Shown in pieces: positions 62,601 through 64,000 of a DNA stretch of 64,000 nt; positions within the stretch are counted from its first letter, which is position 1, and the number at the start of each line of letters is the position of its first letter. Under the pieces are notes generated by a model. That model had not been told where the DNA came from. It made no database searches and was given only the letters and a program-made list of their open reading frames with translations. Position numbers and translations under genes: made by a program. Location of the stretch: contig CM077163.1 of NCBI GenBank assembly GCA_039583875.1, positions 231,996,646-232,060,645 of the forward strand, read 5' to 3'. This stretch comes from Platanthera guangdongensis. Lineage: Eukaryota; Streptophyta; Magnoliopsida; Asparagales; Orchidaceae.

Positions 62601-63463
62601 ACTGTCGACGGTTTCTAGCGGGTGGAGGTGGCTCGTGGGAGTCACGCGAAATGGAGGGGCTGGAGTTCTTGAGTGAATTCGCCCATGTCTCTTGCCAGCA
62701 TGTACAGTGTACAGCAGCCGGCCAACCGTGCCGCGGATTTTTGTTCAAAGTTAGCTTTTTCTTTTGTTTTTGTTTGGACTGATCCTTTGAGGTATCACCT
62801 GGAGTTCCTTGAGATTGTTTAGGAAGATCTAGCGAATATCCTCCCTCCTACATAGCTTTCTTCTTTGTTTTTTTATGCAATATTCAAGTTTCAAGGATAT
62901 CAGTCACCCATAACTACTGCAATGGTAGTCAACATACTAAAAGAAGTCATATTGTTCAACTTCTGAGAAACTGTATATTGTGCCCAGATGGTGATGAATG
63001 AACTTCAAGACAAAGCAGAATGGTGAATCTCACAACTGCTATATGTCTTTTTTAAAGCTAGAAGTATATTTATCAATTATGAGAAGTTGTCAGCAGAACA
63101 TTACAGTGAAATGAGCAGGTGAGTACTTATGAGGGGAAAAACAGAAAATCATTTAATAATATCAGATAAGGCAAGAAACAAGGTACCATTATTATGTTAA
63201 GGTCTTCCTGAGAAATATTCTCCAAGGAGACCTGCTTGATTGCCACAAAATCCCCATTCTCCAGATCAAGACCCTTATAAACGCGGCCGTACGCTCCCTT
63301 GCCGATCTCATCTCCAAGTATCTAACAAAAGCACACCAAAGTCACCAGAAATCCAGACAAAGAGTATAACTCAATAGGAAAAGGAGGATACAAAATTGCT
63401 CACATATTTTTCATAGAGCGTTTTAGATTTGTGGAAATGAGCGGTTGCTGGGTGCCGAGACAT
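14522..63463 (-). CDS. MAP3KE1: MAP3K-epsilon-type protein kinase, 5' part of gene (7 exons)
   Basis: Seven minus-strand exons join in frame (60, 135, 21, 74, 91, 84 and 102 nt) to give 189 residues of a Ser/Thr kinase domain. Landmarks: N-terminal HFHKSKT (residues 10-16), glycine loop GKGAYG (27-32), catalytic lysine in VAIK (K49), alpha-C glutamate in QEIDLLK (E67), catalytic HRD (142-144), DFG (162-164) and TPYWMAPE (182-189). The HFHKSKTL start and [20 protein letters not shown] segment are typical of the plant MAP3K-epsilon (Cdc15/Cdc7-like) family, cytoplasmic and membrane-associated kinases needed for pollen plasma membrane and cell division. All junctions are GT-AG and all key residues are present. 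The lobe after APE and the C-terminal region were not found; they likely lie left of the window. Introns of 5.1, 22.2 and 20.8 kb are filled with transposons. The symbol follows the Arabidopsis name; orthology was not tested. Confidence 0.9.
14728..15257 (+). mobile_element. 5' LTR of outer Gypsy element
   Basis: A 530-bp LTR from TGTTATGGGCC to CATAACA. It is longer than its 347-bp partner because two segments were multiplied: gttgatttcctatttagtcg occurs about three times, and a block around 'ctctcctctaacgagcaag...gcttaggcagc' occurs twice. The LTR is followed by attggtattagagc. Confidence 0.8.
15258..15272 (+). promoter_or_regulatory. Primer-binding site of outer Gypsy element
   Basis: aattggtattagagc directly follows the LTR end and matches the initiator methionine tRNA primer site (tggtatcagagc) with one change. 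Confidence 0.8.
15675..17189. mobile_element. Fold-back element with inverted tRNA-like arms
   Basis: The two ends form an imperfect inverted repeat of over 100 bp. The left arm starts tgtaacgcc and continues ctactatgagtgcattacag, then (after the nested insert) gtcagcagaccagtgacccc. The right arm reads inward tgtaatgtcgc, ctactgtgggtgtgctacag and gtctacagaacagtaacccc. Both arms then share catctccgcaaatctgattgg-like sequence. The right side has a tandem duplication of about 125 bp (16866 and 16991) in which A-box-like gcagctcaattggtgatg precedes B-box-like ggggttcaatcc; the left side has gagcttgaaccccag, the inverted form. No clear target duplication. Nested at 15716-16723 is a Mutator-like element. 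Confidence 0.65.
15716..16723. mobile_element. Mutator-like element nested in the fold-back element
   Basis: The 1008-bp insert is flanked by attacaggc (15707-15715) and attacaggt (16724-16732), a 9-bp duplication with one mismatch. The ends share inverted GTTGTAGATGTCGG. Near both ends are runs of gtcgg, catgtcgg and atatatcg words. A 96-codon minus-strand frame (16155-16442) has no recognised motif. Removing the insert restores the left arm of the fold-back element. Confidence 0.75.
17190..17717 (+). other. Untranslated leader of outer Gypsy element
   Basis: Mostly non-coding element leader with a repeated ttttttcccttctcgagcccaatgaaggatta-like segment (about 17550 and 17590). I see no gene. 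Confidence 0.45.
17718..17981 (+). pseudogene. Outer Gypsy gag, N-terminal fragment
   Basis: The frame starts [20 protein letters not shown], stops at TGA near 17839, and continues in Pro-rich sequence to the insertion point of the Tat-like element at 17981. Across the insertion the frame continues at 29586 with [20 protein letters not shown], a typical start of the Gypsy capsid domain. It is a broken capsid gene split by an 11.6-kb insertion. Confidence 0.65.
17982..18656 (+). mobile_element. 5' LTR of Tat-like element
   Basis: A 675-bp LTR. Two TATA-type motifs, ctataaataa (18205) and cctataaatagg (18241), precede the probable transcript start. It ends TTCGGCA and is followed by cttggtacggtgag, the primer-site position. 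It aligns along its length with 28935-29585 and 30903-31552. Confidence 0.85.
19091..20285 (+). pseudogene. Tat-like Gypsy gag
   Basis: Capsid-type sequence: [20 protein letters not shown], then after a shift near 19245 [40 protein letters not shown] and [18 protein letters not shown] long Arg/Glu-rich linker follows, and a zinc-knuckle variant [19 protein letters not shown] near 20092. This order and the C-H-H-C finger are typical of Tat/Ogre-type Gag, which packages element RNA. A further shift near 19100 and TAG stops at 19627 and 19807 break it. Confidence 0.75.
20286..20915 (+). pseudogene. Tat-like Gypsy protease region
   Basis: The frame contains [20 protein letters not shown], then [17 protein letters not shown], where the usual aspartyl protease triad D-S/T-G is changed to D-N-G, and [20 protein letters not shown], the conserved segment following the protease in Tat-type Pol. 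It ends in TAG at 20913, separating it from RT. The protease would cut Gag-Pol in the particle. The in-frame stop makes a polyprotein impossible without readthrough. Confidence 0.7.
20916..22767 (+). pseudogene. Tat-like Gypsy RT, RNase H and second RNase H
   Basis: RT begins with [20 protein letters not shown] and continues through [20 protein letters not shown], the [20 protein letters not shown] block, [10 protein letters not shown] (the catalytic YVDD is YVND) and [19 protein letters not shown]. RNase H follows ([40 protein letters not shown]). Then comes a second RNase H-like domain ([51 protein letters not shown]), the extra domain of Tat elements. A TGA at 21336 and a shift at about 21680 break the frame. 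These enzymes would make and trim element cDNA. Confidence 0.8.
22870..24178 (+). pseudogene. Tat-like Gypsy integrase
   Basis: The zinc-binding part reads [20 protein letters not shown], then after a shift [20 protein letters not shown]. The core has [20 protein letters not shown] (first D), [20 protein letters not shown] (usual VTDNG is VTNNG, so the second catalytic D is lost) and [19 protein letters not shown] (E kept). The C-terminal part is [20 protein letters not shown], ending LKRFYPKR at TAA 24176-24178. Shifts and stops near 22985, 23160 and 23810 plus the D-to-N change mark it dead. Confidence 0.75.
24179..25030. repeat. Spacer with a roughly 190-bp direct repeat
   Basis: Between integrase and the first antisense gene, two copies of about 190 bp (24346-24540 and 24845-25030) share acccagggcgg, tgggacgatgc, cgggatttaagcgtccttat, gcctagctacccccgat and acaggtctg-acgctaacctcc. 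They differ at scattered positions and lie about 500 bp apart. No coding frame is convincing. Confidence 0.7.
25031..26682 (-). pseudogene. Antisense gene: gypsy-type putative transposase domain protein
   Basis: Read leftwards from ATG 26682. Exon 1 includes [40 protein letters not shown] and [19 protein letters not shown], matching the plant 'putative gypsy type transposon' domain (Pfam Transposase_28), whose biochemical role is unknown. A 73-bp GT-AG intron (25946-26018) joins in frame to a basic exon ([19 protein letters not shown]). Further left come a segment with [20 protein letters not shown] (about 25.6-25.4 kb) and a coiled coil, [20 protein letters not shown] (25.2 kb), ending at TAA near 25031. 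Two TAG codons in exon 1 (near 26650 and 26570) disable this copy. A TATA box lies 135 nt upstream at 26817-26825. Confidence 0.7.
26817..26825 (-). promoter_or_regulatory. TATA box of the antisense Transposase_28 gene
   Basis: On the minus strand TATAAATAG, about 135 nt upstream of the ATG at 26682, followed by a CT-rich leader. The position suits transcription opposite to the LTR transcript. Confidence 0.6.
27122..28792 (-). pseudogene. Second antisense gene, basic/Pro-rich and coiled-coil protein
   Basis: Read leftwards. An N-terminal exon starts [20 protein letters not shown] (ATG 28765; an in-frame ATG at 28792 is probably too close to the TATA box) and has the basic run [18 protein letters not shown] Pro/Ser-rich middle (28.1-27.8 kb, [20 protein letters not shown]) and [18 protein letters not shown] (27.7 kb) follow. 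Then comes a GT-AG type break (gtagctttgacc to tttgacag) before an exon with [20 protein letters not shown] and [19 protein letters not shown]. The parts fit a spliced gene in two or three exons. I do not recognise a named family, though the composition fits accessory antisense genes of Tat-type elements. Its first exon is duplicated at 30334-30772. Confidence 0.5.
28808..28816 (-). promoter_or_regulatory. TATA box of the second antisense gene
   Basis: TATAAATAG on the minus strand, just outside the 3' LTR (28935). A start site about 30 nt downstream falls near 28780, so the first usable ATG is 28765. The duplicated copy keeps the same motif at about 30773-30781. Confidence 0.6.
28935..29585 (+). 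mobile_element. 3' LTR of Tat-like element
   Basis: A 651-bp LTR, TGTACA to TTCAACA, followed by the target duplication ccaaa (29586-29590). It is the true partner of 17982-18656. Confidence 0.85.
29591..30333 (+). pseudogene. Outer Gypsy gag, C-terminal part (copy 1)
   Basis: It continues the gag interrupted at 17981: [60 protein letters not shown] and a degenerate zinc knuckle in [20 protein letters not shown] followed by HMCKRLFYL. Second and later cysteines are partly replaced. Several stops and shifts. It is duplicated at 31553-32301. Confidence 0.65.
30903..31552 (+). mobile_element. Extra LTR copy created by the tandem duplication
   Basis: A 650-bp copy of the Tat-like 3' LTR. It has no independent element: its upstream side is duplicated antisense-gene sequence and its downstream side duplicated outer gag. 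Confidence 0.85.
31553..32301 (+). pseudogene. Outer Gypsy gag, C-terminal part (copy 2)
   Basis: A near-identical copy of 29586-30333, including the degenerate knuckle sequence, ending at cttgaggtcaagct and followed by ctttttgccaggcagtagaga and the 3' LTR. The purine stretch ggcagtagaga is the polypurine-tract position of the outer element. Confidence 0.7.
32322..32668 (+). mobile_element. 3' LTR of outer Gypsy element
   Basis: A 347-bp LTR starting TGTTATGAG and ending CCCATAACA, followed by aaatc. It lacks the internal multiplications seen in the 5' LTR. Confidence 0.8.
32836..33005 (+). mobile_element. tRNA-derived SINE, Au-like
   Basis: The tRNA-related head includes gattaggttgcttcaattg and a near-consensus B box gggttcgaatcacgg (32878-32892). 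The body reads gtgtacattgacccaccccaaaccc and ggagactcatgcattgggaaa, the layout of the plant Au SINE family. Such elements are copied by polymerase III and use LINE enzymes. No protein. Exact ends and target duplication were not resolved. Confidence 0.65.
33286..33327. repeat. AT-dinucleotide microsatellite
   Basis: A tatata run with two 'tacc' interruptions, in intron 6 of the kinase gene. A second ta run lies at about 34055-34075. Confidence 0.9.
33525..33829. repeat. GC-rich hairpin with about 140-bp arms
   Basis: The left arm (from cccccctttcacggtctcct) and right arm (ending agagactgtgaagggggg) are almost perfectly complementary. Shared blocks include ccaccgccggcggcggagcc, ggcctgaccggagaccgcct, gcaggttcgccg, ggcgctccggcggggccac and gccggcggtgg. 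They surround a loop of about 25 bp near 33678 (gatctgggcctcacggtcag). Surroundings are AT-rich. A further GC tract (33940-34015, gggtgggggtgggggtgggg) follows. It looks like a fold-back element or inverted duplication; I found no target duplication and no coding frame. Confidence 0.8.
34085..35400. other. Intron 6 sequence without recognised element
   Basis: AT-rich single-copy-looking sequence adjoining kinase exon 6. No coding domain or terminal repeats were seen. Confidence 0.5.
35401..35484 (-). CDS. MAP3KE1: Kinase exon 6 (catalytic loop)
   Basis: An 84-nt exon, 28 codons, phase 0. It reads [20 protein letters not shown] and ends ANILTTKE. The acceptor is aatgaacag, and the donor is GAG followed by gtttagt. 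It carries HRD and the catalytic-loop Lys and Asn. Confidence 0.95.
35564..35654 (-). CDS. MAP3KE1: Kinase exon 5 (hinge region)
   Basis: A 91-nt exon. The first G completes the Glu codon split with exon 4, followed by [20 protein letters not shown] and [10 protein letters not shown]. The intron to exon 6 is 79 bp. The acceptor is catag, and the donor is CAG followed by gtttgc. Confidence 0.95.
35778..35851 (-). CDS. MAP3KE1: Kinase exon 4
   Basis: A 74-nt exon reading [20 protein letters not shown] and HIIL plus two bases of a Glu codon. The acceptor is ttctgcag at the end of the 22.2-kb intron 3, and the donor is CTAGA followed by gtaaatt. The intron to exon 5 is 123 bp. Confidence 0.95.
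35852..36519. other. Kinase intron 3, unique part
   Basis: AT-rich intron sequence between exon 4 and the chromovirus insertion. The motif gcagaggcgcaa occurs near 36410 and, as gacagaggcgcaa, at 36470. No gene seen. Confidence 0.5.
36520..37249 (-). mobile_element. 3' LTR of chromovirus (Gypsy)
   Basis: An LTR of about 730 bp on the minus strand, ending CACCCCTACA at 36520. It is nearly identical to 42591-43320 at a constant offset of 6071 bp, with only a handful of substitutions seen, so insertion is recent. The inner boundary at 37249 is an estimate (TGAAGGG start), because the identity with the right copy continues into the pol end. Confidence 0.75.
37419..42318 (-). pseudogene. Chromovirus Gag-Pol, nearly intact
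   Basis: Gag starts at 42318 ([20 protein letters not shown]), with capsid segments [20 protein letters not shown] and zinc knuckle [14 protein letters not shown]. Protease has VDSGG in the DSG motif. RT has [20 protein letters not shown] and [11 protein letters not shown]. RNase H has [20 protein letters not shown]. Integrase has the H-H-C-C finger (H-FGRDKT to [11 protein letters not shown]) and a D-D-E core ([30 protein letters not shown]). The end is chromodomain-like ([40 protein letters not shown]). All catalytic residues I can see are kept. Two TGA stops (near 41620, after LSRF, and near 38433, after DHKST) and one shift near 38310 are the only breaks. The capsid-RT-integrase-chromodomain order defines a chromovirus. 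Confidence 0.88.
42571..42588 (-). promoter_or_regulatory. Primer-binding site of chromovirus
   Basis: On the minus strand, two bases after the LTR end, comes AATTTGGTATCAGAGGCGG, matching the initiator methionine tRNA primer site. Confidence 0.85.
42591..43320 (-). mobile_element. 5' LTR of chromovirus
   Basis: The partner of 36520-37249. Its outer side is not genomic target but 338 bp of another copy's pol end (43321-43658), so this LTR is shared between two element bodies. Confidence 0.8.
43321..43658 (-). pseudogene. Pol 3' end of a second chromovirus copy
   Basis: Matches 37250-37587 at the same 6071-bp offset and encodes the last residues of Pol ([25 protein letters not shown] replaced by LRPRR, ending ATATAKH). 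Identity stops abruptly at 43658. It shows that another element body once lay on the right, as expected after LTR-LTR recombination or truncation of a tandem pair. Confidence 0.8.
43690..43990 (-). repeat. Repeat related to 3880-4130
   Basis: On the minus strand it resembles 3880-4130 of the plus strand. Shared order: tcctccaccatga, cccgctt-ctac-a, acgtgtgagttgtgg, ttattgttgt-tacttt and ttatttgctactag-like ends. It is probably LTR or leader sequence of the same Gypsy family as the 3.1-6.7 kb element. Confidence 0.5.
44194..45576 (+). pseudogene. Gypsy integrase remnant, block copy 1 (1383 bp)
   Basis: Read with many stops and shifts it shows the Gypsy integrase order: [42 protein letters not shown], a core-like '[20 protein letters not shown]' region, the disrupted HHIDGQ position, and at 45070 [20 protein letters not shown] then [18 protein letters not shown]. 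This is the integrase C-terminal segment of chromovirus-type Pol. Non-coding sequence to 45576 (including ttcgttctgttctccttgtc) belongs to the same block. It is heavily decayed and cannot be expressed. Confidence 0.7.
45577..46680. other. Spacer between duplicated blocks, LTR-like
   Basis: Contains an 11-bp tandem array (45998-46123) and repeated gaagc/caagcgggaa words. An open frame at 45608-45907 is rich in Arg, Thr and Ser without a known motif. It may be LTR or 3' untranslated sequence of the Gypsy element whose integrase remnants flank it. Confidence 0.4.
45998..46123. repeat. 11-bp tandem repeat (attcacgccta/attcatgccta)
   Basis: About eleven copies alternating cacgcctaatt and catgcctaatt. 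The regular C/T difference may reflect deamination in alternate units followed by duplication of a 22-bp pair. Confidence 0.85.
46681..48063 (+). pseudogene. Gypsy integrase remnant, block copy 2 (1383 bp)
   Basis: The same block as 44194-45576, similar over its full length and with the same total length. It contains [20 protein letters not shown] at 47559. Small differences are scattered (for example isdrdgrf here against isdkdgrf in copy 1). The left junction 'ccagttat' and the right junction 'ggcccggctgc' differ from copy 1. Confidence 0.7.
48064..49020. other. AT/AC microsatellites and unassigned sequence
   Basis: Tata and acacac runs occupy about 48079-48175. After that, AT-rich sequence without domain. 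The 169-codon minus-strand frame over it is largely microsatellite (repeated Tyr-Ile) and not accepted as a gene. Confidence 0.5.
49021..50770 (-). mobile_element. Truncated LTR element pieces, repeated block
   Basis: Two related blocks, about 49140-49445 and 50440-50760, share agagaggaagagaacttggt, atgcatgcaatgaccca, cttacaaagtggcatg, gactcatacaact-aaact and agataactaacaat-tgggacc. On the minus strand each runs into ttctagggttagggttgagc, so both look like LTR plus leader. Between them on the minus strand are Gypsy-gag-like frames (49848-50123, [20 protein letters not shown] and [20 protein letters not shown]). Pol is absent. I infer two overlapping, truncated copies of one element; boundaries are approximate. 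Confidence 0.45.
50771..51955. other. No recognisable gene
   Basis: T-rich sequence on the plus strand with short frames only. No domain or repeat ends identified. Confidence 0.4.
51956..52640 (+). pseudogene. Copia RT/RNase H remnant
   Basis: Decayed Copia Pol: [20 protein letters not shown] (the YVDD strand and following helix), [37 protein letters not shown], then [31 protein letters not shown] and [16 protein letters not shown]. Many shifts and stops. It ends where the LTR at 52663 starts. Confidence 0.7.
52789..53899. mobile_element. DNA element with 39-bp perfect terminal repeats
   Basis: The 1111-bp insert has perfect 39-bp inverted ends beginning cattgttatatatagaccat and continuing gtatggctatatacaaacc. 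Further copies of tatatacaaacc and tatgtagaccatg lie inside the left end. The flanks gtgttaatgt and gccttaattt agree at seven of ten positions and could be an old 9-10 bp duplication, which would suggest a Mutator-like element. The interior has GC-rich frames but no transposase motif. Confidence 0.65.
53562..53597. repeat. 36-bp perfect palindrome
   Basis: An uninterrupted palindrome centred on the PstI-type hexamer ctgcag, with arms atgatgcgatctaaactg. It has no spacer, which is unusual for long palindromes. It lies inside the TIR element. Confidence 0.95.
54490..55215 (+). pseudogene. Gypsy gag in the chimeric element
   Basis: Capsid sequence in Ty3/Gypsy order: [115 protein letters not shown] and [18 protein letters not shown]. 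Stops at 54713, at about 54873 and 54901, and TAG near 55211 break it. A zinc knuckle, protease and Gypsy RT should follow but are absent; Copia sequence starts within 60 bp. Confidence 0.8.
55260..56887 (+). pseudogene. Copia RT and RNase H in the chimeric element
   Basis: It opens with the Copia pre-RT segment ([40 protein letters not shown]), then RT with [56 protein letters not shown] and [14 protein letters not shown] (usual YVDD is YVDG, so the second catalytic aspartate is lost). RNase H follows with [40 protein letters not shown] and [20 protein letters not shown], ending AYDLYTPA at TGA 56886-56888. Stops near 55712 and 56028 and shifts near 56500-56600 break it. Gag, protease and integrase of Copia are missing. 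Confidence 0.85.
56896..57077 (+). mobile_element. 3' LTR of Copia part
   Basis: A 182-bp LTR, TGCTAGAAGATATAAGGG to TTTCTACA, directly after the purine tract gaggggaag. It shares gtcccgcatctattgtatagg and the acaaggttt...tttctaca end with the minus-strand LTR at 1273-1458. Confidence 0.75.
57078..58021. other. Kinase intron 3, unique part
   Basis: AT-rich intron sequence between the Copia LTR and the kinase microexon. No element or exon identified. Confidence 0.5.
58022..58042 (-). CDS. MAP3KE1: Kinase microexon 3 (21 nt)
   Basis: Seven codons, QEIDLLK, phase 0 at both ends. The acceptor is cattcttcag, and the donor is AAAG followed by gtacat. It exactly bridges exon 2 (ending NIIM) and exon 4 (starting NLNHKN), as expected in the kinase alpha-C helix, and supplies the conserved Glu that pairs with K49. 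It is flanked by introns of 5.1 kb and 22.2 kb. Confidence 0.92.
58043..58879. other. Kinase intron 2, unique part
   Basis: AT-rich intron sequence with no recognised element or exon. Confidence 0.5.
58880..59163 (+). mobile_element. LTR-like sequence
   Basis: 284 bp from TGTTGGGCGACGAC to CTTGTAACA, followed by ttggtttgacc in the primer-site position. It contains 'ctatataaggaggagg' (TATA-type) and a transcribed-looking region. No partner LTR was identified, so it may be a solo or truncated LTR. Confidence 0.5.
59164..60370. repeat. Region with dispersed short repeats
   Basis: gtaagtgaaatttgagttgtc recurs at about 59252, 59823 and 59887, each followed by -caat-tcaat-tcgaat-like and gagttg words. 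aagtcgcttagc recurs at about 59216, 59412 and 60076. The pattern suggests an element leader built of duplicated segments. No protein motif. Confidence 0.5.
60375..61290 (-). pseudogene. Gypsy RT-RNase H-integrase remnant
   Basis: Read leftwards: [20 protein letters not shown] (end of RT), [20 protein letters not shown] (start of RNase H, D present), YLG-like fragments, and near 60440 [19 protein letters not shown] (integrase, normally a 'LLQPLPIP' type motif before the core). Stops and deletions between them. It belongs to an old Gypsy insertion in intron 2. Confidence 0.7.
61291..61980. other. No recognisable gene
   Basis: AT-rich intron sequence without identifiable domain. Confidence 0.4.
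62040..62830 (+). pseudogene. L1-type LINE end with RNase H domain
   Basis: The frame shows the linker after the LINE zinc-binding part ([20 protein letters not shown]), then the plant RNase H-like domain: [49 protein letters not shown] and [18 protein letters not shown]. After a one-base shift near 62705 it continues [20 protein letters not shown] and [15 protein letters not shown] to a TAG near 62820. Plant L1 LINEs carry such an RNase H at the end of ORF2, which helps remove RNA during cDNA synthesis. The upstream ORF2 is missing (5' truncation), and an in-frame stop precedes the domain. Confidence 0.8.
62880..63186. other. Kinase intron 2, part next to exon 2
   Basis: AT-rich intron sequence, no element seen. 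Confidence 0.5.
63187..63321 (-). CDS. MAP3KE1: Kinase exon 2 (glycine loop, catalytic lysine)
   Basis: A 135-nt exon, 45 codons, phase 0: [45 protein letters not shown]. The acceptor is ttttgttag, and the donor is ATG followed by gtacctt. It contains the ATP-binding glycine loop and VAIK lysine. Confidence 0.96.
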
Positions 63464-63515
63464 CCCTGGAACCGCAATTTTCTCGAAGAAACCTTGAGCT
63501 AATTCCGTGCCAAAC
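63404..63515 (-). CDS. MAP3KE1: Kinase exon 1 (start codon; 5' part is UTR)
   Basis: Coding part 63404-63463: [20 protein letters not shown], with donor TAT followed by gtgagc and an 82-bp intron to exon 2. The exon probably begins at 63515, because a pyrimidine-rich tract and tgatag acceptor lie just upstream, so a 5' UTR intron is likely. The frame stays open upstream of the ATG (FGTELAQGFFEKIAVPG), so a longer N-terminus cannot be excluded, but the HFHKSKTL position relative to this ATG fits the family. Confidence 0.85.
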
Positions 63516-64000
63516 CTATCAAACAGCAGAAAAAAAAATCAACAAAGCAAGGGCAGTAGGTTCGAATCAGGCAAAACAAGGTCTGCAGATGAAGTCGTCT
63601 GCATTGAGAAAAGCAGCTTTCAATCTCTAAGAAACAGCGCGGATCTTCAATGGGGAAGGTACGAAACTTGGACAACTATTTTAACTCAAAGGCGGTGCGT
63701 AGATTGGAAGTGACGCAGATCGGACTGCCCAGGTCGAAGCAAGGGAGAAGAGATGAAACTAAGCCGAGCGGACTCGACGGACTGGATAAGGAGTTGAAGA
63801 GTAAAAATAGGAGTGGCCCTCCAATGTCCAGCGGTGCCGGCCGGCGGTGGTGATAGGATGGAGAAGGAGAGGGGCGATTGATGCCGGAGCTTGGGAGGGG
63901 GAAAGTTAGCAGTTATGGATGCTGAGCCCGGATCGTGACCCGCCCATATTAGCTGGACCCAAGTTCGACGCCAGCTGTGTGTTATCGATCAAACCGTAAA
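63516..64000 (-). promoter_or_regulatory. Kinase 5' UTR intron/exon and promoter side
   Basis: On the minus strand the segment 63880-63720 is CT-rich (cgcccctctccttctccatc), a Y-patch typical of plant TATA-less promoters and leaders. Upstream of it are ttgggtcc and atgggcggg words. The transcription start is probably near 63870-63890. The UTR intron donor was not determined. Confidence 0.45.

Noticed and set aside
1..64000. Integrated viral sequence such as an endogenous pararetrovirus
   Set aside because: All RT domains seen belong to Copia, Gypsy or LINE types with LTRs or LINE tails; no movement-protein or viral coat motif was noticed.

Overview
This is nuclear DNA of a flowering plant. 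The evidence is split exons of a plant MAP3K-epsilon-type protein kinase with GT-AG introns, many plant-type LTR retrotransposons (Copia, chromovirus Gypsy, Tat-like Gypsy with antisense genes), plant hAT, Mutator-like and Tourist elements, an Au-like SINE, and RTE- and L1-type LINE ends. The species cannot be named from the sequence. There are no bacterial operons, CRISPR arrays, rRNA genes or convincing functional tRNA genes.

The one host gene I can assemble lies on the minus strand. It starts at 63463, with 5' UTR and promoter to its right. Seven coding exons (63404-63463, 63187-63321, 58022-58042, 35778-35851, 35564-35654, 35401-35484, 14522-14623) join in one uninterrupted frame of 189 residues. 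They run from the initiator methionine through the glycine loop, catalytic lysine, HRD and DFG to the APE motif. One exon is a 21-nt microexon. Introns of about 5.1, 22.2 and 20.8 kb separate the exons, and nearly everything else from 14.6 to 63.2 kb is transposon filling of those introns. The rest of the kinase domain and the C-terminal part were not found and probably lie beyond the left edge.

Layout: 1-1458, minus-strand Copia 5' end (gag, minisatellite leader, PBS, LTR). 3.1-6.7 kb, Gypsy 5' part with a Mutator-like element in its primer-binding region and a hAT MITE in gag, cut by an RTE LINE end; a hAT transposase tail follows. 8.9-13.9 kb, decayed minus-strand Copia with three nested DNA elements. 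14.5 kb, kinase exon. 14728-32668, a Gypsy element without pol, holding a fold-back element (itself hit by a Mutator-like element) and an 11.6 kb Tat-like Gypsy (17982-29585, TSD CCAAA); its right side is duplicated in tandem in units of about 1.97 kb. 32.8-34 kb, SINE and a GC-rich hairpin. 35.4-35.9 kb, three kinase exons. 36.5-43.7 kb, nearly intact chromovirus plus the end of a second copy. 44.2-48.1 kb, two copies of a 1383-bp block with a Gypsy integrase remnant. 49-50.8 kb, repeated LTR-like blocks. 52-57.1 kb, Copia debris and a Gypsy-gag/Copia-pol junction element. 58.0 kb, kinase microexon. 58.9-62.9 kb, LTR-like sequence, a Gypsy pol fragment and an L1 RNase H end. 63.2-64 kb, first kinase exons, 5' UTR and promoter side.

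Almost all element genes are broken by stops, shifts or nested insertions. Several stops and lost catalytic aspartates look like C-to-T (or G-to-A) changes expected at methylated silent elements. The kinase splice signals and reading frame remain intact around them.
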